The notes under the pieces are model-generated. The model saw only the letters and a program-made list of their open reading frames with translations. It did not search any database and was not told the DNA's origin. Shown here piece after piece: positions 1 through 12,055 of a stretch of DNA of 64,000 nucleotides. The translations under genes were made by a program, and so were the position numbers. This stretch comes from Nissolia schottii (Eukaryota > Streptophyta > Magnoliopsida > Fabales > Fabaceae), in the NCBI GenBank assembly GCA_003254905.1, contig QANU01005108.1, forward strand, positions 186,001 through 250,000, in the 5' to 3' direction. How positions within the stretch are numbered: position 1 is the stretch's first letter; each line of letters opens with the position of its first letter.

Positions 1-862
1 TTAAAATTAACAATGATAAAAAAAACAATACCTTGCATACCGTTCTTTAGGATTACTTGTGAATCCTCCTCTTTCTAATGTTTGTTGCTATCCTTCAGGA
101 TCTCGCTATATTTGTTTGTATCATGGATGAATGAATGCAAAATATCAATGTTAACAACAACAAAATTGACATTTTAAAAGAAAGTTACACTCACATATCA
201 TTCTTTTTAGCAATAACTTTCAATTTTTGACATATTAGTTCTTCGTAAGGATTAATGTGTCTCAATGTATGAGATTATTGTTTGATGGATTAACGTTTAA
301 GATTTGATATATGCTATTGAACTAAAACTGGTAAGGCGGCAGAGTGTAAACTAGAACGCATGCATGCTAAAGGGGCTCAGTCAATCACTCAGTGGAGATA
401 AGATTGCGGCAAAAGGAACATATCTTTGCCAAGGTACTGATGAAAAGGAGCTCGACCTCAGGAATGTTAAAGGTATTTGGTACATATCTACCACTTTGAC
501 AGTCACATAACCCACCTATTCATCACATCACACACATAAATTTGATTGCTAGAGAGGTCTCTCTAAGTTATCATCTAGGAAAATACATGGCCAATTCCCT
601 CAGCAACCATGAGATTCACACGCATGCAGACGCTCACACACTAAGTCACCCCTATGGCACGTGACTAAATTAATTAGATGGCAAATGTGTGCCAAGAAAT
701 GGTTATTCGGTGGTTACCAAAAGACGACCCTGATGTCATCCTCGAAAGGGGATGAGACACCAGAAGATGGACAAGAGCGGTTATCAACAACTACTACATC
801 AAGCTTTGAGTTCATCACGTCGAGGAACGGTTATGAGTTCAACATAGCATGGGCTTCATCTA
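1..862. other. Intergenic DNA, no gene recognised
   Basis: AT-rich sequence. The only sizeable open frame (from 661) starts at GTG and runs into the LTR at 863, so it is not a credible gene. No repeat or RNA gene was recognised. Confidence 0.5.
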
Positions 863-1800
863 TGTTAAGCATTGTGGGAGATCGAGGTTGGGACAAAGGA
901 AGAGAAGTGAGAAATCAAAGAAAATAAGGATTATATGATTGTTGTGTGTCTGTTAAGTACAAAGGAGTCAATGTCTATTTATAGGCTAAACACATTAAAT
1001 GATAAATCAAAATGTAAACAAACTAAAATAAAGTTAAATCAATTTAAGATAAGATAAGATATAATAATATCTTGATTTATTTTTAACATCTTCCCTCAAA
1101 TTAAAGCTCCTCAAGCTTTAAGTTTATCACAATTAAATGACAATAGTATTTATACTAAAGCAAACAAGTTGTGTCTACACCGAAAGCAGACGTGTCGAGT
1201 CTACATGGAAGCGGACATGTCGAGTCTGCATGGAAGCATGAACGATGAGGTAAAGGCTACGAGTAAAGGCCTAGGCGAAACCAGTAAAGGCTTAAGCGAA
1301 CCAGTAAAGGTAATGAGTCTGGGCAGAGCCAACAAAGGCAATGAGCATAAGTGGAACCGGCAAATGCAATGATCTGGTGCTTGGAAAAACTAGCAGAGAC
1401 AACAATATAGGCTTGGTGAAATTAGTCGAGGCAACGAGTCTGTATTGCAAGAAAGTAAATGAAACAATAGTATGGATATGTGGATCTTTTTTTTGTAAAG
1501 AGAGAAAACACATAAACTTAGAGTAGCAGAAATAGATCAAAACTGTACAGAGACAATCAATAAGGAGACATGATTGATACACAGGTCATGGTGGATGACA
1601 TGACTCTAATATCATGTTAACCATCATAGGAAAACGGGGTAGGGGGAAGGAAAGACAAGTGAGAAACCAAAGAAAATAAGGATTGTATTATATGATTGTC
1701 GTGTTCATGTAAAATACAAAGCAATCACTACTTATTTATAGGCTAGATACATTAAATGATAAATCACAATGTAATCACACTAAGATAAACTTAAGGATAA
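863..1800 (-). mobile_element. Miniature LTR retroelement (TRIM-like or internally deleted copia type)
   Basis: Two related direct copies flank about 525 bp without coding capacity. The left LTR (863-1088, 226 bp) starts TGTTAAGC and ends TTTTAACA. The right copy starts TGTTAACC at 1615 and is recognisable to about 1800, where it seems truncated. Both share blocks such as AAAGAAAATAAGGATT and TTTATAGGCTA; read on the minus strand the latter gives a TATA-like promoter. Next to the left LTR, 1089-1097 is the complement of a polypurine tract (GAGGGAAGA). Next to the right LTR, about 1601-1613 resembles a decayed primer-binding site. Both signs place the element on the minus strand. The internal part (1170-1350) carries short repeats such as CATGGAAGC and CAGTAAAGG. 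No gag or pol is visible. The right boundary and a target duplication could not be fixed. Confidence 0.6.
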
Positions 1801-3656
1801 TGAGAAGCATGTATCCAATTACACAAATATTCATTGTCATCCTTAACTTCAACATTTGATTCTCTAAATCAAAAAGCTAACAGCAAGACTCGCCAATTTT
1901 GAGGACTTGGCACCCTCGTCGTATGCAAGTACAGCCAACCAGCAAGAAATATACCAACCTATACTTTTAGGAACTATAATATATTATCGGATTGACTGTA
2001 CATTACTTGGTTTCTTAGTAACATCAAGTCACAATCACGAAACTTGGTTAGTTTTCATGGAAAATCATGTGATTTCACCATTAATTAATGAAATGAGATA
2101 CATATCTAACATAAAAAAAAAATTAATAATAAAATATTATACATGACTTTATATGACAGAAAATATAATTAAGTTGATCCATTCTCCTTGCTAAAACATC
2201 TCATTAAATTTCCTCAATTTCCGATCATCGGTTGTAATAATGGTCCATCATCTGTTATTCCAAATTTGACCACAAGAGGGATGTTGCTGGTAATCAAATG
2301 GTTCTCTAGATTTTGCTTGAACGTTTTATCTTGGTCAAAACCCACGACCAAAATAATTATATCGGTCCATAAAATATAGAACAAATGCAGGAAAAAAAAT
2401 ATATTGAATCATTACAAAATTTACAATTATTGTTCAATGGTCGAATGAATAAAAACTGCGAACAACTATTATTATTACGTTTGCTATAATTTTATTCTAG
2501 TGTGATCAAGAGCTTGGCTCGGGTTATGGTCATTGGACAAAGTCAACTATATGCATGAATACGCCAAGTCAGTGATAAGGAATTACTACTATCATGAATG
2601 CTAAGAGACAAACAACAATGATTTCTCATGAGTTTTTTTTGCATAGACGATTGAGTTTTCTCACTTTCTTATCAAAGTGAATTCCATATTTGGTCCATAT
2701 CCGTAAGTTTTTTGAACGTTTATTTAGTATTTACAAATCATCTATTACAGTGATTCTCACATCGGCATTCGAGAATCGAATTCACGTCTTTTTAATATAC
2801 AAATTCGTTCCTTAAAAATTGTGTCACCCATCTTTACACTAAATTGCGCACTAGTCCTTATTAAATTAATTGTGCTCGCATAATTTATGTGTAAACTAAA
2901 ATATCTTTTTGGTCCTCGAATTTTATTGGTTTATTAAATTTGATCTTGTATCTTTAAAAAAAAGTTCAATTTCGTCCTAACTTTAAAACGTTATTCACTT
3001 TCATCTTTGTTTTACTCCCTTATTTTTCCACGTTGATGCTGTCATGAGACCCAAAATTGGCGTTGCTTTTACATAATAAGTATATCATGGAGGTCCACTT
3101 GCATTTAGCCACATTAAAAAAAATGTGGTTAAACACATTCTACTATTCATCATCTTCAAACTTGGATGGGTTATTCAACCTGGTTCGTGACCCGCTATAG
3201 CTAAAATGAGTCAAAAGCTATTTCTCATTCATTTCTCTACAAACATTTTGGCATGTTTGGGGTTGTGCCAAAACAACGTCGTTTTGGCTTAGTCCATTGA
3301 ATTTTGTGAACGCCAAAACCAGGTTGTTTTTTGTACAAAAAGTCATGTCAATATCATTCATAGTCATGTTAATGTAGTCTGTTAATGAAAAATGTAGGGG
3401 ATTGACAGATGATTAAAATGATTGGTGATTTTTAAGTGAGAGGACGAAGTTGATTTTTTTTTTAATAAAAAAAACATTATCAAAATTAAATAAAAGAGTA
3501 TAATAAGAAGATAGAAAAAATATTTTAGCATTTTTACGTGTTAATATGATACTCCGAAATTATTTTGTGAGTACGAAGCTTTCTCCTTAGGTAAAGTATT
3601 TTTATTTTGCAATGTCAACAGGGAAAATTTTATGAGTATGACACTAAATTTTTTTT
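1801..3656. other. Intergenic DNA with a degenerate repeat near 2890-3470
   Basis: No gene seen. From about 2890 the text resembles noncoding repeats of the 'ttttggtcc / gactaaa' style. Partly inverted matches (TTTCGTCCTAACTTTAAAA near 2972 against the complement of a stretch near 3440) suggest an old MITE-like element with unclear ends. Confidence 0.35.
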
Positions 3657-4150
3657 AGAGTTAAATATGTTTTTAGGGTTTTATAAATTTTGAATTTTGT
3701 GTTTTATTTTTTATAATTTTTTTTGTTATAAATCGTCCTTCATAAAAAAAATTGTATGGTTTTAGCCCCTCCTATTATGTTAAACCGTTATCTACTGACA
3801 TAATAGTTAACTTGACACATAATAGGTCACGTGCCACGCACGTGACATACTTCATCTAATCATTGTTTGCTTACACTTGCGAGTTGCGATGTAATATATT
3901 AGTGTACGCTTGATGTCTTCTTCTTCTTCTTCTCCGCTATAGCTCCCCCGCTGCTGCTAGCAAAGCGGCCTCACCCACGCACCCTCACCTGATTCTCTCC
4001 TTCCCCCCTCTCACCTTCGTCATGTTTTACTCCGTCATGCCAGTAATTAACGACTTGACATGACGGCAGAGACTAAAGCCTTATAAAAAATTATGAGGGA
4101 TAAAACACAAAATTCAAAATTTATAAGGGATTAAAAACATATTTAACCCT
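3657..4150. mobile_element. MITE with about 70-bp terminal inverted repeats
   Basis: The left end (3657-3735) and the reverse complement of the right end (about 4080-4150) share GTTAAATATGTTTTTA and TATAAATTTTGAATTTTG, followed by TGTTTTAT, over roughly 70 bp with a few mismatches. The flanks AATTTTTTT and AATTTTTAT could be a decayed 9-bp target duplication of Mutator type, although both are low complexity. The roughly 350-bp interior is less AT-rich than the surroundings, has a CTT microsatellite near 3917, and contains a palindrome with two G-box cores. No transposase is encoded. Family assignment is inference. Confidence 0.65.
3826..3846. promoter_or_regulatory. Palindrome with paired G-boxes inside the MITE
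   Basis: Arms GTCACGTGC (3826-3834) and GCACGTGAC (3838-3846) are perfect inverted copies separated by 3 bases. Each holds the G-box core CACGTG, the known target of plant bHLH and bZIP factors. No gene lies within several kb, so a regulatory role is speculative. Confidence 0.35.
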
Positions 4151-4770
4151 AATTTTTATTAGGTATTCAATATTTGCATTTTGATTTTTCAAAAGCCGCT
4201 AACATAAGGTTAATAGAGTGATAGTTAAGCTTATCTCATTTTTAACTAGTATTGAGTTCAAGATTTGGAGAAAGACTTGTATTGAGAGGACTAATTATAA
4301 TATCTTAAATAGGACTAGTCGATCTTACTAGCAAGAAAATCTAGATGCTAGTACAAGATAAAAAAAAAATTCAAAGGCTAACTTTCATCATATTTATGAT
4401 CTCTCCTTTTTCGCTTTCCCTTTTTTCTCGTAACAAATGGCTGGGGGCCAAATCATCCTAAGTAGATTTTGTAGCTAAGCTTTTTACTAACACCTAATCT
4501 AAGAAGGATGTACTAGTTAGCCTCAAAAATCATGAGTAATAGTTTGATCATCACACTGCTCTCCAAGTCAATATTGAGGGGCGTGAAAATGGAGACACCC
4601 ATATGAAACCAAATTTTAAATGATATATGAACAGGTGACACTAGTGGCCACTATACCCTAATGAATTATCTTTTATTTAGATGTTAAGCAACCAGGATTT
4701 ACTCTTTTATGTGCATGAAACTTTTCTTTATGAAACTTGATTGAAAATTCCCCAAGACACATGGTTAGTA
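4151..4770. other. Intergenic DNA, possible retroelement scrap
   Basis: No gene. Around 4460-4590 the plus-strand text faintly resembles the end of a copia polyprotein followed by a purine-rich tract (ATTGAGGGG). The match is too weak to call. Confidence 0.25.
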
Positions 4771-5042
4771 CTCCCACCATTTACTTTTTTTTACTTGTCC
4801 ACTTTAAACTGTGTTGGAGTATTAATAAAATGATTAAAAAAATTTAAAGTAAAAAAATTGATAATATAAAGATAATAGAGGTGATTAAAGTTATTATTAG
4901 TGTATAAATGAGATAGAGAGTATTTATTTAATAGAGATATACTTAAAAAAAATAGTTAATGTTGTCCAAATTAAAAAGTGAATATGTATTTGTAAAAATA
5001 TCAAAATAAAAAAGTAAAGAAGAAATGAAAAACCAAAAGGAG
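4771..5042. mobile_element. Stowaway-like (Tc1/mariner) MITE
   Basis: The element starts CTCCCACC just after TA (4769-4770) and ends AAAAGGAG just before TA (5043-5044). That is the usual Stowaway layout of CTCCC termini and a TA target duplication. It is 272 bp, very AT-rich and non-coding. Beyond the outer bases the two ends match only partly. Confidence 0.65.
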
Positions 5043-5119
5043 TATTTGGTTGGTACATTTTTTTGAATAAATTTGGTTAGCTAAGACATTATTTTGGGAT
5101 AAATTTGGTTATAACCTTT

Positions 5120-5484
5120 CATTACAAGAAATTTAGTCTGATGACACTTTTTTATTAACTCCAGTTAAAATGTGAGCTCTTTAATATGAAAAGAAACACT
5201 TAATTTTATTGACGAAAGCTGCTAGCCACCCTCAAAAAGTGTATCATTACTTCATTAGCTTTGTATAATACATTGTAAGAAAGACTAAAATGTAACTTTT
5301 AACAAAAACTACACCTTTAAAATTAAAACGTCACTTTTTAAGAGATCGTTAAATTGAGAATGATTTTAAGTATTATGAAGTGTAGTCTTTTGTAAATAAA
5401 GTTATACTTTTTTTTTATACTTAATGACACTTTTTAAGTGTAATTAATTATAAAAAATGTAGTCTTAGATCAATTTTTGTAGTA
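5120..5484. mobile_element. CACTA-like non-autonomous element
   Basis: The left end CATTACAAGAAATT and the complement of the right end (TACTACAAAAATTG) resemble the CACTACAAGAAA termini of plant CACTA elements. The interior has short motifs around AGTGT and ACACTTTTT in both orientations, like subterminal repeats. Terminal bases are altered and no clear 3-bp target duplication was seen. Confidence 0.4.
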
Positions 5485-7180
5485 AAATATGACTGTAAGC
5501 CAAATTTATTCCTTTCTTCGGATGCTCATTAACATTTTTCTTGAATGAGAAGAAAAAAAAAAGAGGAAATAAAAAGAAAAACAGAAAAGAAATAATTGTG
5601 GAGTTTGTTGAGGTGGTTGTAAGTATCTTGACCACTTAATAAGATCAAGTCTTAGATTTGAGTCCACATATATATATATATATAGGGACTTTAGTCGGAT
5701 CGAATTAAATTAGTCAAGTTCTTAATGGTAGAGTTTGGATGCTATAAGTGCTATTTAGTTGTTCTATGAATGAAATTTTTATTTTCTCATTAAAAATATG
5801 AGTACGAGTAAAATTGATATTTTGAATAAAAAACCTTTTTCTCCCTTCAATTTTCTTCACAAAAGTGAAGGAAAAATATTTTAGTGGACTTCACACTAAT
5901 TTTGTTTAAATCACTAGGATTTGTCTAGTGGTGAAAGATTTGGATAATATGCATGATGTCCTAAATTCAAACCTTATTATAATTAATGTAATGTAATTTC
6001 TAAAGAAAAAAAAAAGACACTAGTTTTGTTTTATCTTTATTTTCTCCCTTCAATCAAGACAAAAATCAAAATCTTATCTATTTTATCTCTTCTCATTTTT
6101 TTTTATCTTCTTATTTTTTTTTTCTTTAACCAACAAGTAAAGGATAAGAGACCCCACAACTTACTAACAAAACAGGCTTAAGGAATCCAATGATGAATAG
6201 TGCCAGACTTAAACTCCTTCTAATCCAACGCAAAAGTAGTAATGTTTCCGTCCTTGAGCGTAAAAAAAGATAGAAAAAGAAACTAGATTCTTGTCATCTT
6301 GTGATTCATTAGAAATTGGATTTCTAACTTCAATGAGGAATATCATGATTATACTTGCAAAATGTTGTAGTCCATTCTTCGACCACTAATAATTAGTGTT
6401 CTAGACGATAACTACAACTGTTAATATGGTTCGAAATCGAGTTGTCACTTTCAAACAAAGGTACATTTTCGGGTATAATAATGAAGTTACTATTGACTTC
6501 TATTGGAATATGCATAAAGTGTATTTTGACCATATCCAACAACATTGTAATCTTAAAATGATACTGTTGCAAGTTCCATAAACCATATAACCGATTAATG
6601 AGCACTTTATCTTGCCAAAAATTACGTGTGGTTACCAAAGTTCTTTGAAGCTCTCATGGTGGTAGGATTCTTTTTTTTTTTTTTTTTTTTAGAGGTGTCT
6701 GTCATTGATAGCGATTAATTTCTCTTTAAAGTTTTGAGATCATTAAAATAAATATGTCTCTCCAATAATATTTTTTTTCATACACACCACTAAAAATTGA
6801 ACCCTTAATCAAATATTTAAGAAATTCAACCACCCATCAACTATGTTAGACTTTGTAATGACCCTTGTTTCTTAAATTGTAGGAAGTTTATCAAATTTAA
6901 CACAATGCTTGACTTTTTAGCGGCATTTGTCATTTAATAGAGCTCTAACAGGCAGATATCGTGTATTTAAATGTTTTTTTTATGAAAAAAATTAAATTCT
7001 AACGTACCTCTTTTTAGTAACTTTTTGTTTTTNATATATATATATATATATATATTCCATATTTATTTGGTATTCTCATATTTTAATACATAATTTATTA
7101 TTGTATTTTCAGTTTTACCATTTCACACATTTTATAATATTTTGATTTGATATTGTTATATCAAAATAATTTGTAAGGAA
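5485..7180. other. Intergenic AT-rich DNA with microsatellites and an N
   Basis: No gene seen. It contains a TA microsatellite near 5670, a T homopolymer near 6671 and a second TA run (about 7034-7055) directly after an N at 7033. The N probably marks a simple-repeat assembly break. Confidence 0.5.
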
Positions 7181-8100
7181 ATACAAGGGTTTAGGATAAG
7201 GACATTCAAGTAAAATACAAGAAAATGACAAAGATCAAATGGTCACTTAAAAAGAGATTGGACCAAGCGACCCTATCTTGATAATGCTAACCTAAAGATG
7301 GTAGTTGACTTGAAAAAACTTAGGTGAACTATATTAAGAGGCATAAGCATCCACCAAATGGATGAATAATGAATGGGGTGACCCTGAAGATATAGTTTAT
7401 GGACGAGTAATGGTCTAATGATATAAAATGGTCGACTGGTAGAAGAGTTGATCACTCTTTCGACTTAAAGTGGCGATCTCATCTGAAACTTTGATACTTT
7501 TTTAGAATTAACAATTGTGATCATTTCACGTCGACCTATAAAGAGGTGTAGAGAAAAATAATTATTGATGCCTCTTTTTGAAATCAAATTAATTTGAAAG
7601 GGAAGTTATTTGGAACGCAACATGTATGGATAATGGGTAAAGATTATTAGAGAACATGCATACACTTTTGAGAGGTGGTTCGCGAGATTCTCATTAAGTG
7701 GGACGAAGTGGAGATGCGGGAACAAGCGCTAACCGTTTAGGGGACACATGGCAAGCATGCACGAAGACTCTGAAGTCTATAAATATGAAGACCAAGAATG
7801 AAATAAGGGGAAAGAAAATACACTTGCAAATTTTCAAACACTCACAAGTCTACTACGACACTTCGAGTTTAAGAGAAGGATCAAGTAATTCTCATATACT
7901 TGTTTTATGTTCTTTCAATTTCTATAGGATTAGTTCTTTTCTTTTCACTCCTTGTATTATTGTTGTTTATCAATTCGTTCTTGTTTTTGTACGACTTTCA
8001 AATTTGATTAACGTATTATCCATAATTCTTCTATCCAAACTTGTATTCTCACTGAAAGGATCCATGATACATAGAAATTACCTGTAATCCCTACATTCTA
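7180..8100 (+). mobile_element. Possible LTR of a retrotransposon (weak)
   Basis: The stretch has the look of an LTR. A TATA-like TCTATAAATATGAAG near 7775 follows a few hundred bases of non-coding text, and a long T-rich transcript-like segment follows. The open frame from 7698 spans this promoter-like site and looks like chance. No ends, primer site or polypurine tract were found. Confidence 0.25.
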
Positions 8101-9089
8101 CAATATTTATTTGATTCTTGTAGGAAACAATCTATAAGTGATTATAGACAAAAATTCTCATAAAATAGATGTTAACAATGAATTGATTATAAGTGAAGAG
8201 AGCGGCTAAACAGGTCAACAAGTTTTCATTCAAAAACAGTTCAAAAATAAATCTAACGAGTAGATTTCATGTTTTAGTAAATAAAAATAAAAGAATAATA
8301 AATAAAAATGGGGTAAATAGTTAGATTTGGTCACACAATTGTCGAGCATGTATATGTCGTGCAAGAGAACATTTTTCATATGTGAAATATTAATGTAACA
8401 TGGATGACATACACATGTACAATTTTATCAATCAGGTCGAGCAAGTGACTTCAATTCAGGGTTGCAGCGATTTTTGTGTCTTTCAACCCATTGTACTCCT
8501 ATCCTTAATCACATTCTTCCTCATTTGAAGTTGTTGCATATCATAATTAAAACCACTTACCCGACCTAATTGAACAAATTGTAAAGGTGCCTGTGTATTG
8601 GTCAAGACTCTTGGCTTATAATGACATCATCATGAATTAGTTCGACAAATGGTTATGACCTATGCAACAATGACAAATAGTAGTATCTTGTGAGGTGTTG
8701 AGGCGGACAAAGAAGCTAAGGTGGTGGTATGAGCTAAAAACGAGAGGGAGAAAAGATAGATCGGATAATTTAGTAATTTAAAAATGATTATCATATTATA
8801 TAATTTTATTTAATTATAATTGTTCGTGAGTAATATAACTAGGGTTAGAGGGGTTTTTTTATTGTTCCAATAGGAAAAGGATAAAACCCAAATGCTAGCA
8901 ATGTTCAAACCCATGAAATTGAAAAGTAAGTGAGAGATATGGTAAGGGGAAGAAAAAGGCACACCCCTATACATCATAAAGCAGAACACCACTAAAACAC
9001 ACCACCAGCTGAACACAATGCAATAGGAAATTCCAGCATGATCAATCATACATCGCCAAACTATAGGCAAGCCAAATAACCAATGAATT
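8101..9089. other. Intergenic DNA, nothing recognised
   Basis: No gene, RNA or clear repeat was identified in this AT-rich segment. Confidence 0.4.
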
Positions 9090-10930
9090 TGTCACAACCC
9101 AACCGGAACCATGACCGACACATAGGGAATTGTGACCCCTGACAAGCTTTGAATACCTCAAAATTTTCAAAAAAACAGACACAGTTTCTCTTGTATATAA
9201 GTTTATCCCAACAAAGGAAACAAACACCTGATATAAATTCACAATTAAATAAAATTATTCACAAATCCAGGAGTTTCTCAAACAAAGGAAATATAGCAAT
9301 TTGCAAATTCAAAATAATTCTTAAGTTACATACTTAAATCCAAATCAACACAATACTACATGACCACGAAAGCGAGAATCGGTCGGATCTTGCTTGTGGA
9401 TTTAATGGAGCATTCTAAGACCAAAAAATATAATAGGATAGAATGAGTATAGCTCAGAACAAGTAGGGCTCATCAGGAGGAAAAATCCTTTGAAATTTAA
9501 GAGGCATGATGAATGGGACTCGAACCTACACCTATATCTGAAAAGGGGGAAACAACGAAGCGTGAATTTGGAAACTCAGTGATAGTTAGATATAATTATA
9601 GCACACAAGGGACAAGTGGGAAAAAGGGTTATGATAATTACAATGTATTTGTCAAATAGAAAATATTCTTTTTAGTTTTAACATAAATTTTCCATAAACC
9701 ATATATTCAAGGAATTCCATCATGTTAGGATATAATACAATATCAACAAAATGTTAGAGCCATTACTCTAACATACACTTAACAAACTAAAGACATTGAT
9801 TTTAATGTTTCAGGCTAATATGATATGTCATTTACTAGCGACGGCATATAACCAGAATTGACCTACGTACCGGGCTAGTATGATTTGTCCTTTACTAGCG
9901 AGGGCATAAGTCATGGTGGACCAAGTCACACGCCTAGTGTTGTTGGCTACAGATCTTGACAGGACTTTATCCTAAACCATTTTCTAACACTAAGATATTC
10001 CTTTAGGATAGAATCCATACATGAATCAAAATCAATCAAATCCTTCTTTTCTCGGCAACTTAATCACAAAGCGTTGATTTCCAAAATGATCATAACATCA
10101 TCAATGTAAACAAAATGCGCTAAATGATCTTTCATGCAAAGTTTACTAATAGGTCTTGTCCCACGTATTAGTTCATAAAAAATTTTCCTTTCAAAAACAT
10201 ATAGTTCACATTTCTTCCCAAAATTCTCAAAGGCCTCAACAAAACCATTTCTTCAATTTCTCAAAATAACCAAATCGATTCTCACAACACTTTTGAAAAT
10301 AAATTTTCAACACATTTATATTAATATACAAAAATAAACTAAAATTACAACTATCTACTCACAACACAAGCCTCAAGGAGGTGGAGGAATTGATCTACAT
10401 ATTGGCCGGAACTTGAGAATAATCACCGGAGCCTCCTAATGCCTTGGTGACCCAAGAGAAGAGGATTTTTTTTGGGTAGCCCCTGGGGTCACCACCAAAA
10501 ATTCCAAGAGAGCTCCAATGGAGATTTTAGAAAGAGAATAAGGAGGGATGGTGATGATAATGAAGGTGGAGTGAAGAATTTGAAGTGATTTGGAGTGATA
10601 TGGAAGGTTTGAGGAGGATTTGGTGTTAGGGTTTTAGGTTTCTAGAGAAAAGGAGGAGAAAATGGGGTTAGAGAGAGAGAAGGAACTCAACAAAAATGAG
10701 CTTTTTGAGTATTTAAAACGCCCCTGGACACAAGTCATTCGAATGACCTAACTAGGGAAACAAAAAATCACCAATTTTATCAAGTCATTCTAATAACTCA
10801 ACTTAATTGGCTTCGGGTATGAATTTTACAGAATTCATTCGAATGACACTTGTTGTCATTCGAATGAATGAGCCCTAGAATTGAAATATCATCTAAAAAT
10901 TGTTTCAAATTTAACAAAAACCAATGTTTT
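9090..10930 (-). mobile_element. Probable antisense LTR (Ty3-type or similar)
   Basis: The stretch begins TGTCACAACCCAACCGG, a form common at plant LTR ends read in reverse. On the minus strand a TATA-like TTTTAAATACTC (about 10710-10721) is followed by a CT-rich leader and then the sequence holding AAACCTAAAACCCTAACACC, as in an LTR R/U5 region. Upstream of that promoter, in U3, lie three copies of the palindrome core TCATTCGAATGA and one decayed copy. The far boundary (10.9-11.05 kb) and target duplication are unresolved. No internal retroelement domain adjoins it, so it may be a solo LTR. Confidence 0.45.
10734..10868. repeat. Palindromic motif copies GTCATTCGAATGAC
   Basis: Copies lie at 10734-10747 (perfect 14-bp palindrome), 10834-10847 and 10855-10868 (each lacking one outer base), with a decayed copy near 10783. 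The same perfect palindrome occurs twice near 52.45 kb. Confidence 0.8.
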
Positions 10931-11639
10931 GAATAACTATGCAACTAGATAGATAAATAGATAATTAAAATTAAGTACTTGAAGTGTATATGTATATAAA
11001 ATAATTATTAAGTTATTGGAATATTATAGAATCTAATAGAGAGACATCAACAACACCCAATGATTGCACATTTTTTTTAAGATAGTGTAGAGCAAGAACA
11101 CCAAATTAAGGAGAAAATCCTTTTCACACACCCACTAAAACCAAAAATTGAGCATTAAACAATGAAAAGCATGAAGCTCAAGTCACAGAAGCAAGAAACC
11201 CAGAGCAGAATAGCAATGATCATTTTGAAAACAGGCAATAATATCAAAAATGATTCATGTACATCCTTTTTATGCCACCCCGTACATCCACCTCCACAAT
11301 ATACGTAACTAATGATTAGAATATGTATTTTGTATACCTTCCAAAATTAGAAACAACCTAAAGCTCACGCGAGCTAGCACTCACTCCCACGCTATTACGC
11401 CGCCTACAGGATCGTGATTTTCCATAACCACCATACGCGTCCAAACTTGAGCTTGTTGTACAGAATCATGGTCCATCTTCGTTTTCCAACTATGTAAAGT
11501 TCCAGAATCGTTGTACAGTGTGCACATTCTTCATTTTCCAACTCATATTCAAAAGCAATGCAAGAATCTGATCAAATGCTGGAAAACATGGTAATGGCAA
11601 CTATGTATTTATTGATTGTTAATGTTTGTGTTCATGCAA

Positions 11640-12055
11640 TTGTAATATGATCAAATGCACAAACTTTACAAGTGTAGGTGTACAGAGTTTATGTTATAAA
11701 ATGCACAAATATTACACACTTCAATGCACAAACCCTCACCTTAAAGGAAACTTATAGTTCATAATGTTTTACAATCTGAAATGAACAAACTTTATCAATA
11801 TTAATGCACAAACATTACACACTTTTATATGGACTTTTATAGGAACCTTATTGTTCAGAATGTTTTAGATTATGAAATGCACAAACTTTACAAGCGTAGG
11901 CGCACATAGTTTATGTAATAAAATGCACAAACATTACAGACTTTAATGCACAAACCCTTACCTTACAAGGAACTTATTGTTCATAATGTTTTACAATCTG
12001 AAATGCACAAACTGTACAAGCGTATGTGCACAGACTTTATGTTATAAAATCCCTT
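11640..12055. repeat. Tandem repeat, about 125-bp unit built on GCACAAAC motifs
   Basis: Unit starts are visible at about 11652, 11777, 11874 and 11999. Two spacings are 125 bp, and the middle one is about 97 bp through an internal deletion. Each unit contains AATGCACAAACTTTACA, AATGCACAAACATTACA and TTCATAATGTTTTACAATCT. Read on the other strand this is the TGTAATGTTTGT theme seen at 21.9, 27 and 63 kb. Confidence 0.75.

Noticed and set aside
7698..8087. 129-codon plus-strand open frame
   Set aside because: It spans a TATA-like site in LTR-like DNA and has no family resemblance.
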